A stretch of 64,000 nt of DNA from Perognathus longimembris pacificus. Lineage: Eukaryota; Chordata; Mammalia; Rodentia; Heteromyidae. The DNA is taken from assembly GCF_023159225.1 (NCBI RefSeq), contig NC_063168.1, positions 54,291,398 to 54,355,397 of the forward strand, written 5' to 3'. The position numbers were made by a program, and so were the translations under genes. Of this stretch, positions 23,563-34,779 are shown piece by piece. Each line of letters opens with the position of its first letter. Within the stretch, counting starts at the first letter, position 1. A model generated the notes under the pieces. It was not told the origin of the DNA, ran no database searches, and was given only the letters and a program-made list of their open reading frames with translations.

Positions 23563-23686
23563 CTAAGAATAGTTTTTACTAAGAAAGAAATAAGGACAAA
23601 TGTACAAATATCTAGGAACCAATGCTCAGTCTATGAAAATTTGTATAGTTACTCTATTTAAAAATATATCTATAGTATATTATAGA

Positions 23687-23950
23687 TTTTTTTTTTCTGG
23701 TCCTGGGGCTTGAACTCTGGGCCTGAACTTATTTGTGCTCAAGGCTAGTGCTTTACCACTTGAGCCACAGTGCCACTTCTGGCTTTTTTTTTTTTTGAGT
23801 AGCTGATTAGAGATAAGAGTTTCAATGACTTTTCTGCCTGGGCTAGCTTTGAACTGAGATCCTCATTTTGGGGTCCAGCTGGACCCCAACACCTCAGACC
23901 TCAGCCTCCTGAGTAGCTAGCATTACATGTGTGAGCCACCTGTGCCCAGC
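23687..23950 (-). mobile_element. B1-like + Geo-type SINE carrying an extra palindrome
   Basis: A reversed copy from CTGGTCCTGGGGCTTGAACT to GAGCCACCTGTGCCCAGC. Between GATCCTCA and CAGACCTCAGCCTCCTGAG it has about 30 extra bases that include a perfect 22-base palindrome (23868-23889) not present in other copies here. Confidence 0.9.
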
Positions 23951-23974
23951 TTTATATTATTGTTTTTTAAAAGG

Positions 23975-24429
23975 AATATAATATATTGAATATTAGGCCT
24001 TTGTCTGATATATTGCTGGTAAAGATCTTCTCCCAGTCTGTTGGCTGTCTTTCTAGTTTAATAAGTGCCCTTAGCTGTGCAGAACCTTTTAATTTTGATG
24101 TAATCCCACTTGCCAAGTCTCTCTTCTCTCATATGCCCCTGGGGCTCCTTTCAAGAAGTTTTTGCCTATACCTATAAGTTCTAATGTTTCTCCTACTCTT
24201 TCTTGCATCGGTTTCAAAGTTCCAGGTCCAACATTTGAATTGATATTAGCACATGGTGACAAAGAGGGATTCACTTTTAGTTTTCTGCATATGGTTGCCA
24301 AGTTTTCCCAACACCAATTATCAAAGAAGCCATTGTTTTCCCCACTGTATGTCTTTAGCTTCCTTATCAAATATCAGGTAACTGTAAGTGTGGATTTTAT
24401 TTCTGGGTCTTCTAATCTGTTCCATTGAT
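23975..24429 (-). mobile_element. L1 ORF2 3' part, inverted segment of a twin-primed L1
   Basis: On the plus strand the order TAGGCCTTTGTCTGATATAT, TCTTCTCCCAGTCTGTTGGC, GCTGTGCAGAACCTTTTAAT and CTAATCTGTTCCATTGATC is the antisense of the L1 ORF2 C-terminal region known from mammalian L1. It ends abruptly at about 24429, where L1 sequence in the opposite direction begins. No open reverse transcriptase frame remains. Confidence 0.85.
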
Positions 24430-25405
24430 CTTAAAGACACCTGCACATCAGTGTTCACTACTTCAGTATTCACAATTGCTAAGATATGGTGACAACCCAG
24501 AGGTCCCACAATAGATGAATGGGTCAAAACATGGATACCTATACACAATGGAATTTTACCCACTCATTAAAAAGGATAATATCATGCCATTTTCAGGGAA
24601 AAGGATGATGGAACTAGAAAAAAAATCATGTTAAGTAAGGTAAACAAACCTCAGAGAGACAAACAGCACATGTTCTCTCTGATATGCAGAAATTAGATCT
24701 GAAATACCCTGAGATACGATAAATTATACAGGATTGTAGATGCACATCATGAGATCCAAAGAGGATATGCATAAGAAACACAAAGGTTGGGGCTGGGAAT
24801 ATGGCCTAGTGGCAAGAGTGCTTGCCTCATATACATGAAGCCCTGGGTTCGATTCCCCAGCACCACATATATAGAAAATGGCCAGAAGTGGTGCTGTGGC
24901 TCAAGTGGCAGAGCGCTAGCCTTAAGCAAAAAGAAACCAGGGACAGTGCTCAGGTCCTGAGTCCAAGGCCCAGGATTGGCAAAAAAAAAAAAAAAAAGAA
25001 AGAAAAAGAAGCACAAAGGCATGCCTTTTCATACTAACATAAAATTATGTATAAACATAAAATTATACATATATGAACTCCAAGATATGGAAATAAGATC
25101 TTCTCTTTTATTCTTCTTTATATTTTTATTTTTTGATGAGTCTTCTTTTCCTTATGTATGGTATATTCAAGTGTATATCTTCGAGAGGGTTGGGGGAAGG
25201 TACAGCACTCAAGGGAAAAAGGATGAAAAAGTGCAGCAGTGGACCTCACTGGACATGATGAAAGTGGGTGGAGGCGGGAGGGAGGGAATGGAAAAGAGGG
25301 AGGGAACAGAAGAACTTTTACGAAAGGAAATATACTCATTACCTTACTCATGTGATTGTAATCCCTCTGTACATCACCTCTATAATAAACAATGAAGTAA
25401 ATTAA
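24430..25405 (+). mobile_element. L1 3' end, direct segment of the same L1, with a nested SINE
   Basis: AAAGACACCTGCACATCAGT, CAGTATTCACAATTGCTAAG, AATGGAATTTTACCCACTC and ACAGCACATGTTCTCTCTGA are the L1 ORF2 3' end in sense orientation. A G-rich 3' UTR (25180-25320) and a terminal CCCTCTGTACATCACCTC...AATAAAC follow. A SINE interrupts it at 24787-25005. Joined head to head with the preceding inverted piece, this is a classic 5' inversion. Confidence 0.87.
24787..25005 (+). mobile_element. IDL-Geo-type SINE inside L1
   Basis: Full-length copy from TTGGGGCTGGGAATATGGCC to CCCAGGATTGGC, then an A-rich tail with AAAG units. A 14-base TSD with one mismatch lies at 24773-24786 and 25006-25019. 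It inserted after the L1. Confidence 0.93.
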
Positions 25406-25419
25406 TTTTAAAAAGCATA

Positions 25420-28000
25420 TAGTAATATGATAATCCTAGTAGAATCTTACCATGTCTTGTTTTATTTACATCTGCATTTATCTCTAGATCTATCTTTCCA
25501 CTCCAACACACACATATAAATAAAATTCTGGAAAAAAATATTCATCAACACTTGAAGAGTTACTGTCTTTGTATGTTAGAATTTCATGCAATTTTTATTT
25601 TCTTCTGTGTATATCTATTATTGTCTTTATCTTATAATAAATCTTTTTTTCATAATTAGGACACAAGCAACATCTTTGCTTATATTTTGGGGAAAACTTA
25701 TTAATTATCTAGCCAGGTCATTCTTTCACAATCTTTACTGGATGCAGCCTTAGAAAATTATATATCATTTTCAAGAAATGAAATCAGTTCAGAAATGAAG
25801 TAAACCTTCCAGTGCTGAAGATCCATTTTAGCTACGTAAAACGCAGTTCAACTTCAAGAGAGAATTTCCATGATTCCTTCATAACATTGGAAGCAAGAGA
25901 CTCCAAAAGGCACTTCTGTTCTCAGTATTTTATCTGAAGGTGTAATTCTGGTCAATTTGTTAACAAAACCATCTTCTCATCTTTATGGCTGTACCTCACT
26001 TGTTCTGTTTATTTACCTCAGCTTCTATAAAAAACTTTTTTTGAGGGCTGAGTCCTAAAGACATTTTCTCACCCTGTGGATGAACAAGCAATAATTTCTT
26101 TAGCTTTGGCATGCGTTGGTAAATGAATGCATATTTTTACTTGCTTGACCAAGCTCAGGAATCTGCAAGTCTGCTAACATTGCATTATATGGCTGGTGCC
26201 CTGAATAACACCACGTGCCCTGTTGCACAAGCTGAAGATGCGCTTGTGGAATTTATTTTATTCCGATTTATGAGGACTGCTGCACACAAATAGATTATTG
26301 TAGTGTCTGTGATTAATGGGACACCACACGGCTGTGTGGACTTCATAAATCATTTGATGCAATGCCTGAGTGGATTTTACTTGCAAAATCAGTTTCAATC
26401 AGCATGGCTCAGGAAGTAGGTGAAGCAGGCAGAGGTGTCCGGCTGAGGGAGGTGTGGAGGTGGTGCAGCAGTCAGCCCCTGTCCAGCTTTATGTCTCTAG
26501 TCATCAGCACAGTGGAAGAGTTGCATAAGCAGTACGTTAATTAAATCTGCAGATGGAATTGGAAATGTCACAATTGCTGAGAAGCCCAGGGAAATGATAC
26601 CAACTGGCCTGAAGTGATAAATGGGAATGGAGTAAAGGCCAAAACCACGACAGGCTTGGCCATGAATACACGTGGATGTGCACATGAATGTGCAAACGGT
26701 TTAAGAAGTTTTTGGTTAGTTTTATCAGTGTGATAAGATCCCAGATATCATGCAAACCCACTGTGGGCATAATTAATATTAGGAAAGATAACTCTAGGGT
26801 TTCCATTTTAAGATCAACATTTTGCATTTGTTTTGTTTTTAAAATGATTATTTTATTGCTTTTTTGATGCATAGATAATACATAGTAAGCACAGGAGAAT
26901 CAAGAGCCATTGATCAATAACCACAAAATGAAATCTTTATCTCTCTGTTCAGATTGATATATATATATATATATTCATATATACACAAATAACCTAAAAT
27001 GAGAAAATAAGATCATATTCAAAATTTGGTTTGATATCTAGCTTATTTATATAAGAATACTTCTTTCCTAGAAGGTTTCTAAGAACCTTGCTTGCTATCC
27101 ACTTTTCTCTGGTTTATCAAATTCGTTCTTTTCAATAATACTAATTAGAAACTCTGAGAAAACAACCAAGGGATGATATTGGTAGAAATGCTGGAGAAAA
27201 ATAAAACACAGGGAATTTTTTTGAATACTCTTACCTGCTCCTCAGAAATTCTATTTCTCTTAAGCTTAACAGTTTTATACACCTGGTTTAACTTGAAGCC
27301 TCAGTTTAGCTACTAGTATAAGAAATCCCAAACAAGAGTGAGGAGAGGCTGTCTTCGATGAAAGATAGACTCCTTACTTTAAATCAAGAAAGATAGACTC
27401 TTTACTTTAAATCAAGGCCATTGAGGCTGGTTGTTCAGAGTACATGCTGTGCAACCCAGAGAATGCTAGTCATGAAGATTCTGAGCAATTCTCTACCTAC
27501 CAGATAGCAACCATAAGCTTGCTGGCTGGATGTTGTAATATTACATGTGAAAATACCACATCCACATTTTACAAACATGACATTTTTGTTTAAACAACTT
27601 CAGTTTAGTAGTACTTTAAATTATTCAGGATGTATCTCTTTTCATAGAGGGCTACAAGATTTATAGCATGTATTAAAAATTAAACTTTATAAAGATTTTT
27701 TAAAAATTAAAATCCAGAATACTCACAAATTCACAACCCTCTTGTGGTTTTCTAAGAAATCCTAGTCTATCTGAAACTTGAATGAAACATATCTTGAGGT
27801 GCCCAAAGAAGCAAGAAACTTCTTGAATTAGAAAGACATTAGAGCCTACAAATGCTCAAAAAACACTAGTCATGGTTTCATATTAAGACATGACAATGCC
27901 TACTATAGAGAAAACCTAGGATTGTATTTTATTACAGGACTTTTTTTTCTTTTATAATTGTGTGTGTGTGCGTGTGAGTGCACCAGCACGCGTGCATGCG
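25420..28000. other. Intergenic, largely single-copy DNA
   Basis: No gene seen. AT-rich, with an (AT)n run near 26957-26975. The part 25950-26700 has no recognisable repeat and more balanced base composition than its surroundings; it is treated as a candidate conserved element in the findings. Confidence 0.55.
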
Positions 28001-28172
28001 CCAGTCCTGGGGTTTGAACTTGGGGCCTGTGTGCTATCCCTGAGCTTTTATGTTCAAGGCTTGTATTTTACTGCTTAAGCCACAATTCCACTTCTGGCTT
28101 TTTATTGGTAGTTAATTGGAGATAATAGTCTGATGGGCTTTCCTGCCTAGGCTGGCTTTGAACTGGATTCCG
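28001..28172 (-). mobile_element. B1-like + Geo-type SINE, broken at a CCT microsatellite
   Basis: CCAGTCCTGGGGTTTGAACT through TAGTTAATTGGAGATAATAG to GATTCCGCAGATCTGCT. It stops where the family reads CAGCCTCCTGAG, and a CCT array takes over. Confidence 0.85.
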
Positions 28173-28265
28173 CAGATCTGCTCCTCCTCCTCTTCCTCCT
28201 CCCCCCTTCCTCCTCCTCCTCCTCCCCCCTCTTCTTCCTCCTCCTCCCCCCCCCCTCCTCCTTCT
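28172..28265. repeat. (CCT)n-rich polypyrimidine array
   Basis: Imperfect CCT/CTT triplets between two reversed SINE pieces. It mimics a Ser/Pro- or Gly/Arg-rich coding frame that is not real. Confidence 0.9.
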
Positions 28266-28478
28266 CAAACTTTGGGCCTGGGTGCTGTCCCTGAGCTCTT
28301 CAGCTCAAGGCTAGTGCTCTACCACTTGGGCCACACCACCACTTTTGGTTTTCTGGGGGTTAATTGGAGATAAAAGTCTCACAGACTTTCCTTCCAGAGC
28401 TGGCTTTGAACTGTGATCCTCAGAATTCAGCTTTCTGAATAGCTAGGATTACAGGTGTGAGCCACTAGCTCCTGTCTG
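28266..28478 (-). mobile_element. B1-like + Geo-type SINE, tail end missing
   Basis: TTGGGCCTGGGTGCTGTCCC to GATTACAGGTGTGAGCCACT. The poly(A) side is lost into the CCT array. Confidence 0.88.
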
Positions 28479-28535
28479 ACAATTACTTCCTTTCCAAATG
28501 AGTATCTGGTTTAGAAAGGGGGTTATACCTTATGC

Positions 28536-28537
28536 AC

Positions 28538-28596
<59 letters not shown>

Positions 28597-28897
28597 CCCT
28601 TTCTTCCTTCCTTCCTTTCTTCCTTCCTCTCTTTCTCTCTTTCTTTCTCTCTCTTTCTCTTTCTTTCTCTCTTTCTCTCTTTCTCTCTGTCTTTCTTTCT
28701 TTTTTTGTGCCAGTCCTGGGGCTTGAACTTAGGCCTGAGCACTGTCCCTGGCTTCTTTCTGCTCAAGGCTAGCACTCTGCCACTTGAGCCACAGCATTAC
28801 TTATGGCTTTTTCTATATATGTGGTGCTGAGGAATCGAACCCAGGGCTTCATGTATGCAAGGCAAGCACTCTACCACTAAGCCATATTTCCAGCCCC
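28536..28897 (-). mobile_element. IDL-Geo-type SINE (older subtype) with (TTTC)n tail
   Basis: The SINE body is 28707-28897 (GTGCCAGTCCTGGGGCTTGA to GCCATATTTCCAGCCCCC). What would be its poly(A) tail is a 165-base (TTTC)n/(CTTT)n array at 28536-28700. Short repeats ATGCACT at 28532 and 28901 are the likely TSD, placing the array inside the insertion. Confidence 0.85.
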
Positions 28898-28998
28898 CTC
28901 ATGCACTTTTATAAAGCAAGATTCCTTATTACAATATAAAATGACTTGTTCTACAATAATATATTTCTTGAGGTACACTTCTTAAGAATGTGATTCTT

Positions 28999-29300
28999 TT
29001 CTTCAGCATTGGGATTTGAACTCAGAGCTTTGCACTTACTGGGAAGGAGTTCTACCACTGAAGCTATGTCTATAGACCTTTTGCTTTGGTTATTTTTCTG
29101 GTAAGCTCATGTTTCTGCCTAGGACTACTTTCAGCCTGTAATCTTACCTAATTCTCTTGCTTATCTGAGATTATGGCATGTATCATCATACCTGGCTAAC
29201 TTGTTGAGATACTACCTTGCTAACTTTTTTGCCCAGATTGGCCTCTGTGATCCTTCTACTCTCTCTCTTTTGAGTAGCTGGGGTTAGTGAAGCCTGCTTA
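28999..29300 (-). mobile_element. Old ID-like/B1-like composite SINE pieces
   Basis: GCATTGGGATTTGAACTCAG and AGTTCTACCACTGAAGCTAT resemble a reversed ID unit. TTTCAGCCTGTAATCTTACC, GATTATGGCATGTATCATCA and, further on, TTTTGAGTAGCTGGGGTTAG resemble B1 pieces. Strongly diverged. Confidence 0.5.
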
Positions 29301-30220
29301 GAATCTTTAACATTCATTTGAGAGTATTGATTGAATTTCTACTATGAGCTCCTAACTATACTAGACTCTAGGTATTTCAGGGAAGACCCAACATTATCTC
29401 TGCCTATCACCAACTTCTAGATTGTGAATGTGTGTAAGCCAATGATTCAAGCACAATATGACAGGTTACTAGGGGAGAGTTGTTAACAGTTATGCCCAGG
29501 GCACAGTGCACATAACTCAACCTGGATGATGTGTCAGGACCTTAAGAATTGGATGGTAAATGAGCTGCCTTGAAAGACATCTACCATTCTCCTTGCGAAC
29601 AATAAGGAGAGCAACCCAGGTAGAGGAAATAAATAGCAGGTGCAAAGGCCCTGAGACATCTGGGAAGTGAATTGTCAGGTAAGTGAGGCTGACAAATGGG
29701 TTGAGACAAGTGTGATGGGGTGGGGGCAAGAGGAGTTCCAGGATGAAACTCAGTTTCAGTCAGTTAGACAGTCATGCTAACAAGTTTGGACCTGAAACAG
29801 AAAAGTAGAAATCTGGATGAAACTTTAGTTTGAAGATCAAGGGCACCAGGAGGGGAGAGATGCCACAGAGGGATGATGGCGACATGTGCTCATGGGCCAC
29901 GTGCCCTGGAGGCTTTCACGTGTTGTTTTCTTCCCCCTCCCCACCTTTGTAGTCAGAGGAGAAGAGCACAAGTATAGGTAGAAGGTAAGGTAAAGCATGA
30001 ACAGAGCTCTCACAGGCAGACAGTGCAGAAAAGTAATGGAGGAATGTGCTTCCTGCTGTGGGGTCTGGTACAGCCAGTCAATAGGGCCTAATCTAAGAAA
30101 AACAGCATGGCAGGGACAAGAACGAATGGAACGGAAATTCATGCCTTGGGGAAGGGAGAAAGAGGTAGATAGGCTTAAGGCAAGGGAGCAGAGTATTAAG
30201 AACCAGACAATAACCATACC
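29300..30220. other. Intergenic DNA with possible L2-like pieces
   Basis: GCAGGTGCAAAGGCCCTGAG at 29637-29656 and the sequence around it look like an ancient interspersed repeat (L2-like) that I cannot name with certainty. No gene seen. Confidence 0.35.
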
Positions 30221-30221
30221 C

Positions 30222-30400
30222 AGGCTTCTGAAACTTGATTTTTGCATCAGCATCATTGGGAGGGCTTTGCAAAACTCAGCCCCCTAAGATTCTGATTCTG
30301 TCAGGTTCTAGAACACACCCCAACAGCTGGCATTTCCGTGAATCTCCAAGGGTCTGGGGTGTGCTGCCCACGGGCTACATTTAGCATATCCAGGTTCTAA
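30222..30400. mobile_element. MER5-like (hAT-Charlie) DNA transposon remnant
   Basis: CTTCTGAAACTTGATTTTTG, CATCAGCATCATTGGGAGGG, AGATTCTGATTCTGTCAGGT, CTGGCATTTCCGTGAATCTC follow the order of MER5A-type non-autonomous hAT elements. Confidence 0.65.
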
Positions 30401-30459
30401 GTCTATTTCCAGCCCCACGATAACCTGATTTGTTATATGACTTAAAAATATTGAACCCT

Positions 30460-30545
30460 GGGCTGGGAGGTAGCTCAGTGGCAAAGCATTTGCCTAGGAA
30501 GTGCAACATACTGGGTTTGGATCCCCAGTACCAAGAAAGAAAAGA
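30460..30545 (+). mobile_element. ID-like SINE monomer
   Basis: GGGCTGGGAGGTAGCTCAGT, GCAAAGCATTTGCCTAGGAA and GGTTTGGATCCCCAGTACC are a tRNA-Ala-derived ID unit with A- and B-boxes, followed by an A-rich tail. Confidence 0.8.
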
Positions 30546-30630
30546 CAAAAATACAGTGAAAAAAAATAAATATTGTACCTTCCAATGGAGACATTCACTT
30601 TCAGATTGGAGAGACAGAGAGATTGAGAGT

Positions 30631-30633
<3 letters not shown>

Positions 30634-30700
<67 letters not shown>
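30634..30700. repeat. (GA)n microsatellite
   Basis: More than 30 GA units. Mimics Arg-Glu or Ser-Leu repeat frames. Confidence 0.95.
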
Positions 30701-30706
<6 letters not shown>

Positions 30707-30779
30707 TGGGTGGAAGGTGGCCAGTTCCTGAATGATTTGAGAGCTTAAGCAACCAGGCAGCTGTCCACAAAAATGGAGT

Positions 30780-32320
30780 GAGATTTAACTTAATTCTTTC
30801 TGGTTAGTCTTCGATGCAAAAAGGGGCTGGGGGGAACAAAAAGAGGAAGACTATGTCTGAGGTGAAATGGGGAAAGAGTGCAGGCTAGAGAAGGCACTGT
30901 GAGTAGACACGCATTCTTCTGAAGGGGGACCATCAGGCTTCAGCTGGAGACTCTGAGCTGCAGTCCTCAAGCAGGCAGTCATTCCGGGGGACGACAACCT
31001 CATTACAGAGGCTGTCATTGTGTAACAAGCCATCAGCCTTAGTCCCTTCTAAATGGGACTGAAGCGTTTTCTTGCACTGTTTAAGAAGAGATAGGTGCAG
31101 ATTCTTAAATTCCTTAATTGGTTAAATTGTCACGTATTTTTGAATATGATGGACTGAAGAGGGTTCCAGAAACGAGGTCACATTTTCTGGAGAGCTGCCT
31201 ATAATGTTATAGTGTGTGACTGACAGACAAGCAAGATGTAATGGCTCCATTGTTTCCTGGTTCCTTTTCTTTTCATTGACTTAAGGGGTGACAGTAACAG
31301 CTACATGGAAGCCATAAGTAGGACAACCCCAGCAACAGATGGCAATTTGCTTAAATTGCAAAATGGATTTGAAATTGGCATTGATTAAAATACTGGTGCA
31401 TATAGCAGATGAAAAGGAGTTGACTCATTTTCCGAGATCCTTCAGATATGGAAATTATTAATCAGGGAGTCTGCTAGTTTATCTCTAGGTATTAGAACAG
31501 ACAAACAGCAAATTCCTCTCACATTATTACCTGTGCGACATAAATTCCTTCAGTTGCGTAAGTAAACAAACACTCCGTTTCCACATCAATGAATAAACAG
31601 AAAGTAATCAGGGCATCTGAGCAACGTGAACAGTACAGGGTATATTCTGGGTTTTTGATATGTACTTGCTGAATGAATAACTGTCAAAGGAGAAGGTGGA
31701 GGTAAATATAAACATGGAAACCATAAGAATGGACCAATTTATATTGTTTGAATCAAGGTAAAAATTTAGAAACCAGAAGTAGAAAGACAGGATTAAGAAG
31801 GACTGGAGTGGTGGGAGGGTGGTGGGTGGTGGTGGGGGAGGGAAAGGAAAGATTAGATTATTGATCAGGTGAGACTTGGGAGACCTGGAATTGATGAACA
31901 TGCAAGCAAAGTAGCTCTTCAGACAAGAAATAGAAGAAAACCAGCAATGACATAACTAAGCAGTTGGTTCTAATCATTTGGTAAGCAAAGCAGAGAATCT
32001 CAAAGAAGTTAAGTGGGCAAGACTGTATCTGTAGTTTGGAGTCTACCAAAGCCATCTTGAAGGCTCTCAGGGAAATGTGAATGTTAGAAAGCTCAAAGGG
32101 TTGGGAAAACCAATTTATTCAAAAAGGGCTTATTGATTTCCACCAGGTTCAAATATTTTGCTTGACACAAAGGTGAGCCATTTCCTCAATCTTTATACAA
32201 TCTACATATGGGAATGCAGATGGTTAGAAGTCATTATGTAATAGGATAAACTTTGCTAAATGTCAAGAAGTAGGAGAAATGGTTTGAAATATTCATCCAT
32301 TCATTTTTAAAGGTGTAGAA
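30780..32320. other. Intergenic single-copy block
   Basis: No gene and no clear repeat from about 30880 to 31590, which is listed as a candidate conserved element. A G-rich stretch (31805-31845) is low complexity. Confidence 0.5.
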
Positions 32321-32605
32321 TTCATGTTTTGAATATAAAGTTGTACAACGATCACTGTGATGCAATTTCACACTATTTTTATTACTCGAAAAGCAACTCC
32401 ATTACTATTAGTAGTCATTCTTCATTTCCCTCCCTTTAGTTCCTGACAACCGCCAATCTATTCTCTATCTCAACAGAGTTACCTCCAAATGAACTGACAG
32501 AAAATGTAGGGTTTATTTCTGGGATCTCAAATCTATTCATGGATGTTTATGTCTGCCCTTATGTTACCATTATACTCTGAGTTTCACACTTTTGTGATAA
32601 GTTTT

Positions 32606-32808
32606 TTTTTTTTTTGGCCAGTCCTGGGGCTTGGACTCATGGCCTGAGCACTGTCCCTGGCTTCTTCTTGCTCAAGGCTAGCACTCTGCCACTTGAGCCA
32701 CAGCGCCCCTTCCAGCCATTTTCTGTATATGTGGTGCTGGGGAATCGAACCCAGGGCCTCATGTATACGAGGCAAGCACTCTTGCCACTAGGCCATATCC
32801 CCAGCCCC
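32606..32808 (-). mobile_element. IDL-Geo-type SINE (young subtype) in L1
   Basis: GGCCAGTCCTGGGGCTTGGA to AGGCCATATCCCCAGCCCC. A 13-base TSD (TGTGATAAGTTTT) lies at 32593-32605 and 32809-32821, splitting the host L1 cleanly. Confidence 0.95.
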
Positions 32809-33284
32809 TGTGATAAGTTTTGAAATCATGAAAGTTTAGCCTTCCAGGAAGGTTCAGCTCTCCAGCTGTGTTCTTCAGATGTGTTTGGCTCTTCTGAGTC
32901 GCTGTGTATTCATACAAACTTCATGATCAGTTTGTCATTCAGAAAGAAAATCATCTGGGATTTTTGATAGATATTCCATTTAATCTATAAATTTGGGGGA
33001 CGGGGGGAATAGCACTACCTTAGCAGTATAAAACTTTTCCAAGCCATGGTCGTGGATGTCTCCCAATTTCTTTAGCCTTTAGTTTATTTCAACAATATTT
33101 TATCATTTTCAGAAAACAAGCTTTATATTTCACTGAACTTATTCCTAGATATTTTATTGTTTTTTAATGCTATTATAACTGGAATTGCTTTCATAATTTT
33201 AGTTTTGAATACAGTTGACGTTTGCAAGTTGTTCATGCATTCTGCAATCTTGCTGAATTTCTCAATTAGCCCTAAAGCCTTCTC

Positions 33285-33375
33285 TTCTCTTTTCCTCTCC
33301 TCCCCTCCTCTACCATCCCTTCCCCTCCCCTCCTCTCTATTCCTCCCCTCCCCACCCTCTTTCTCCTCTCTCCCC
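33285..33375. repeat. Polypyrimidine (CCCTT-type) tract
   Basis: Irregular CT-rich DNA within the old L1; a second, shorter one lies near 33437-33500. Confidence 0.85.
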
Positions 33376-33971
33376 AATCCTCATATTATTTTGTTTATAT
33401 GGCATAGGTTGTTGTTTTTATACATTGAATCAACCTCCTTTTCCTTTCTTTCCTCTCCTCCTCACCCCGCCACCCCTTGCCTCCCTTCCCTTCCTCTCTT
33501 TTGTAGATTCCTCAGGGATTTCTGTGTACCAAATTGTGACATTGATTTTTGTTTACAAATAGACATAGTTTTATTTCCTTTTCAATATAAATGACTATTT
33601 TTTCTTGCTTAATTGCCCCAGCTAGAAGCTTCAGTAGATTGCCAAACAGAAGATAGGAAGTGGGCATATTTGTCTTATTTTTGTGTTTGGAGAAATGTTC
33701 AGTCTTTTCCCATGAGTATAACGTTAGCTATGAGTTGTTCATAGATGCTCCTTATCCAGTTGAAGAAATTCCTAATCTGTAGTATTTTAATTGATGAAAC
33801 CGTGAGAGATTGTGTCAAATGTTTTTTTTTCTATGTATTGAAGTGATCATGTAGCTTTTATTTTCTTAATATGGTATGTGTTGTTTTCTTTGATACATTG
33901 AATCAACTTTATGTTCTTGGGACACAACTCACTAGGTTGTAGTACTTTTTATATGTTATATATGTGGCTGG

Positions 33972-33973
<2 letters not shown>

Positions 33974-34011
<38 letters not shown>
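33974..34011. repeat. (GT)n microsatellite
   Basis: About 19 GT units next to the poly(A) side of a reversed SINE; probably its altered tail. Confidence 0.95.
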
Positions 34012-34012
<1 letters not shown>

Positions 34013-34232
34013 CATGCCTGTATTGGGGCTTGAACTTAGGACCTTGGGACTACCCCTTAGCTTTTGTGCTCAGGGCTGGTGCTCTACTATTTGAGTCACT
34101 TCTTTACTTCTAGCTTTTTGTTGGTAAATTGGAGCTAATCTCAGGGAGTTTCCTGCCTGGGCTAGCTTCGAACTTCTATCTTTAGATCTCAGTCTCCTCA
34201 GTTGCTAGGATTATTGTCATGAGCCACCAGCA
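34011..34232 (-). mobile_element. B1-like + Geo-type SINE in L1
   Basis: TATTGGGGCTTGAACTTAGG, GTTGGTAAATTGGAGCTAAT, GCTTCGAACTTCTATCTTTA and ATTGTCATGAGCCACCAGCA. Moderately diverged. Confidence 0.85.
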
Positions 34233-34463
34233 TTTTACTGAGAAATTATGTAACTATATTCATACACCTGTAGTTTTCCTTTCTTGCAATATTGTTTTCT
34301 GTTTTGAAATCAGGATAATACTGACCCCATAAAAAAGGAAATATTCTTTCTTCTTAATTTTGGAAATGTTTGTGAAGGATTGATATTCATCTTTCTTTTA
34401 TGTATGGAATTCTCCAGTGAAGCTGTCTCATCCTGTTAAGAGTATTATTTTTAATTTTTATTT

Positions 34464-34654
34464 TTGCCAGTCCTGGGGCTCACACTCAGGGCCTAGACAC
34501 TGTCTCTGAGCTTTTTTTGTTCAAGGCTAGCACCCTACCACTTGAGACACAGCGCCACTTTCAGCTCTTTCTGTTTATTTGATAGTGAGGAATCCAATCC
34601 AGGGCTTAATGCATGCTGGGCAAGCACTCTACCACTAAGCTACATTCCAAGCCC
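34464..34654 (-). mobile_element. IDL-Geo-type SINE (older subtype) in L1
   Basis: TTGCCAGTCCTGGGGCTCAC, CAAGGCTAGCACCCTACCAC, GGGCAAGCACTCTACCACTA and AGCTACATTCCAAGCCC. The ID half has the CTCTACCACTA variant rather than CTCTTGCCACTA. Confidence 0.87.
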
Positions 34655-34779
34655 AGATTATTTTTTACATTAAACCATCATTTCACTCTTTTACTTGGTG
34701 TAGGTCTTCTCAGACATCTACTTATTCTTGAGTCAGTTTTGGCAGTTTGTGAATGCCACTACAACCAGCTTACTGGTTG

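Larger units (their letters stand above)
32320..34770 (-). mobile_element. Old L1 (ORF2/3' region), antisense, with three nested SINEs
   Basis: The plus strand reads as the complement of L1: TACAACGATCACTGTGATGC, ATTTAATCTATAAATTTGGG, TTATTCCTAGATATTTTATT, GCTTAATTGCCCCAGCTAGA, TATTGAAGTGATCATGTAGC, AATCAGGATAATACTGACCC, then GGTCTTCTCAGACATCTACT. These fall in the right order for an antisense L1 ORF2. It is heavily mutated with no long frame. SINEs at 32606-32808, 34011-34232 and 34464-34654 and a polypyrimidine tract (33285-33375) interrupt it. Confidence 0.82.

Noticed and set aside
24089..24563. Open frames of 80-93 codons on both strands
   Set aside because: They are pieces of a broken L1 ORF2 in the inverted and direct arms. 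No reverse transcriptase or endonuclease motif is intact.
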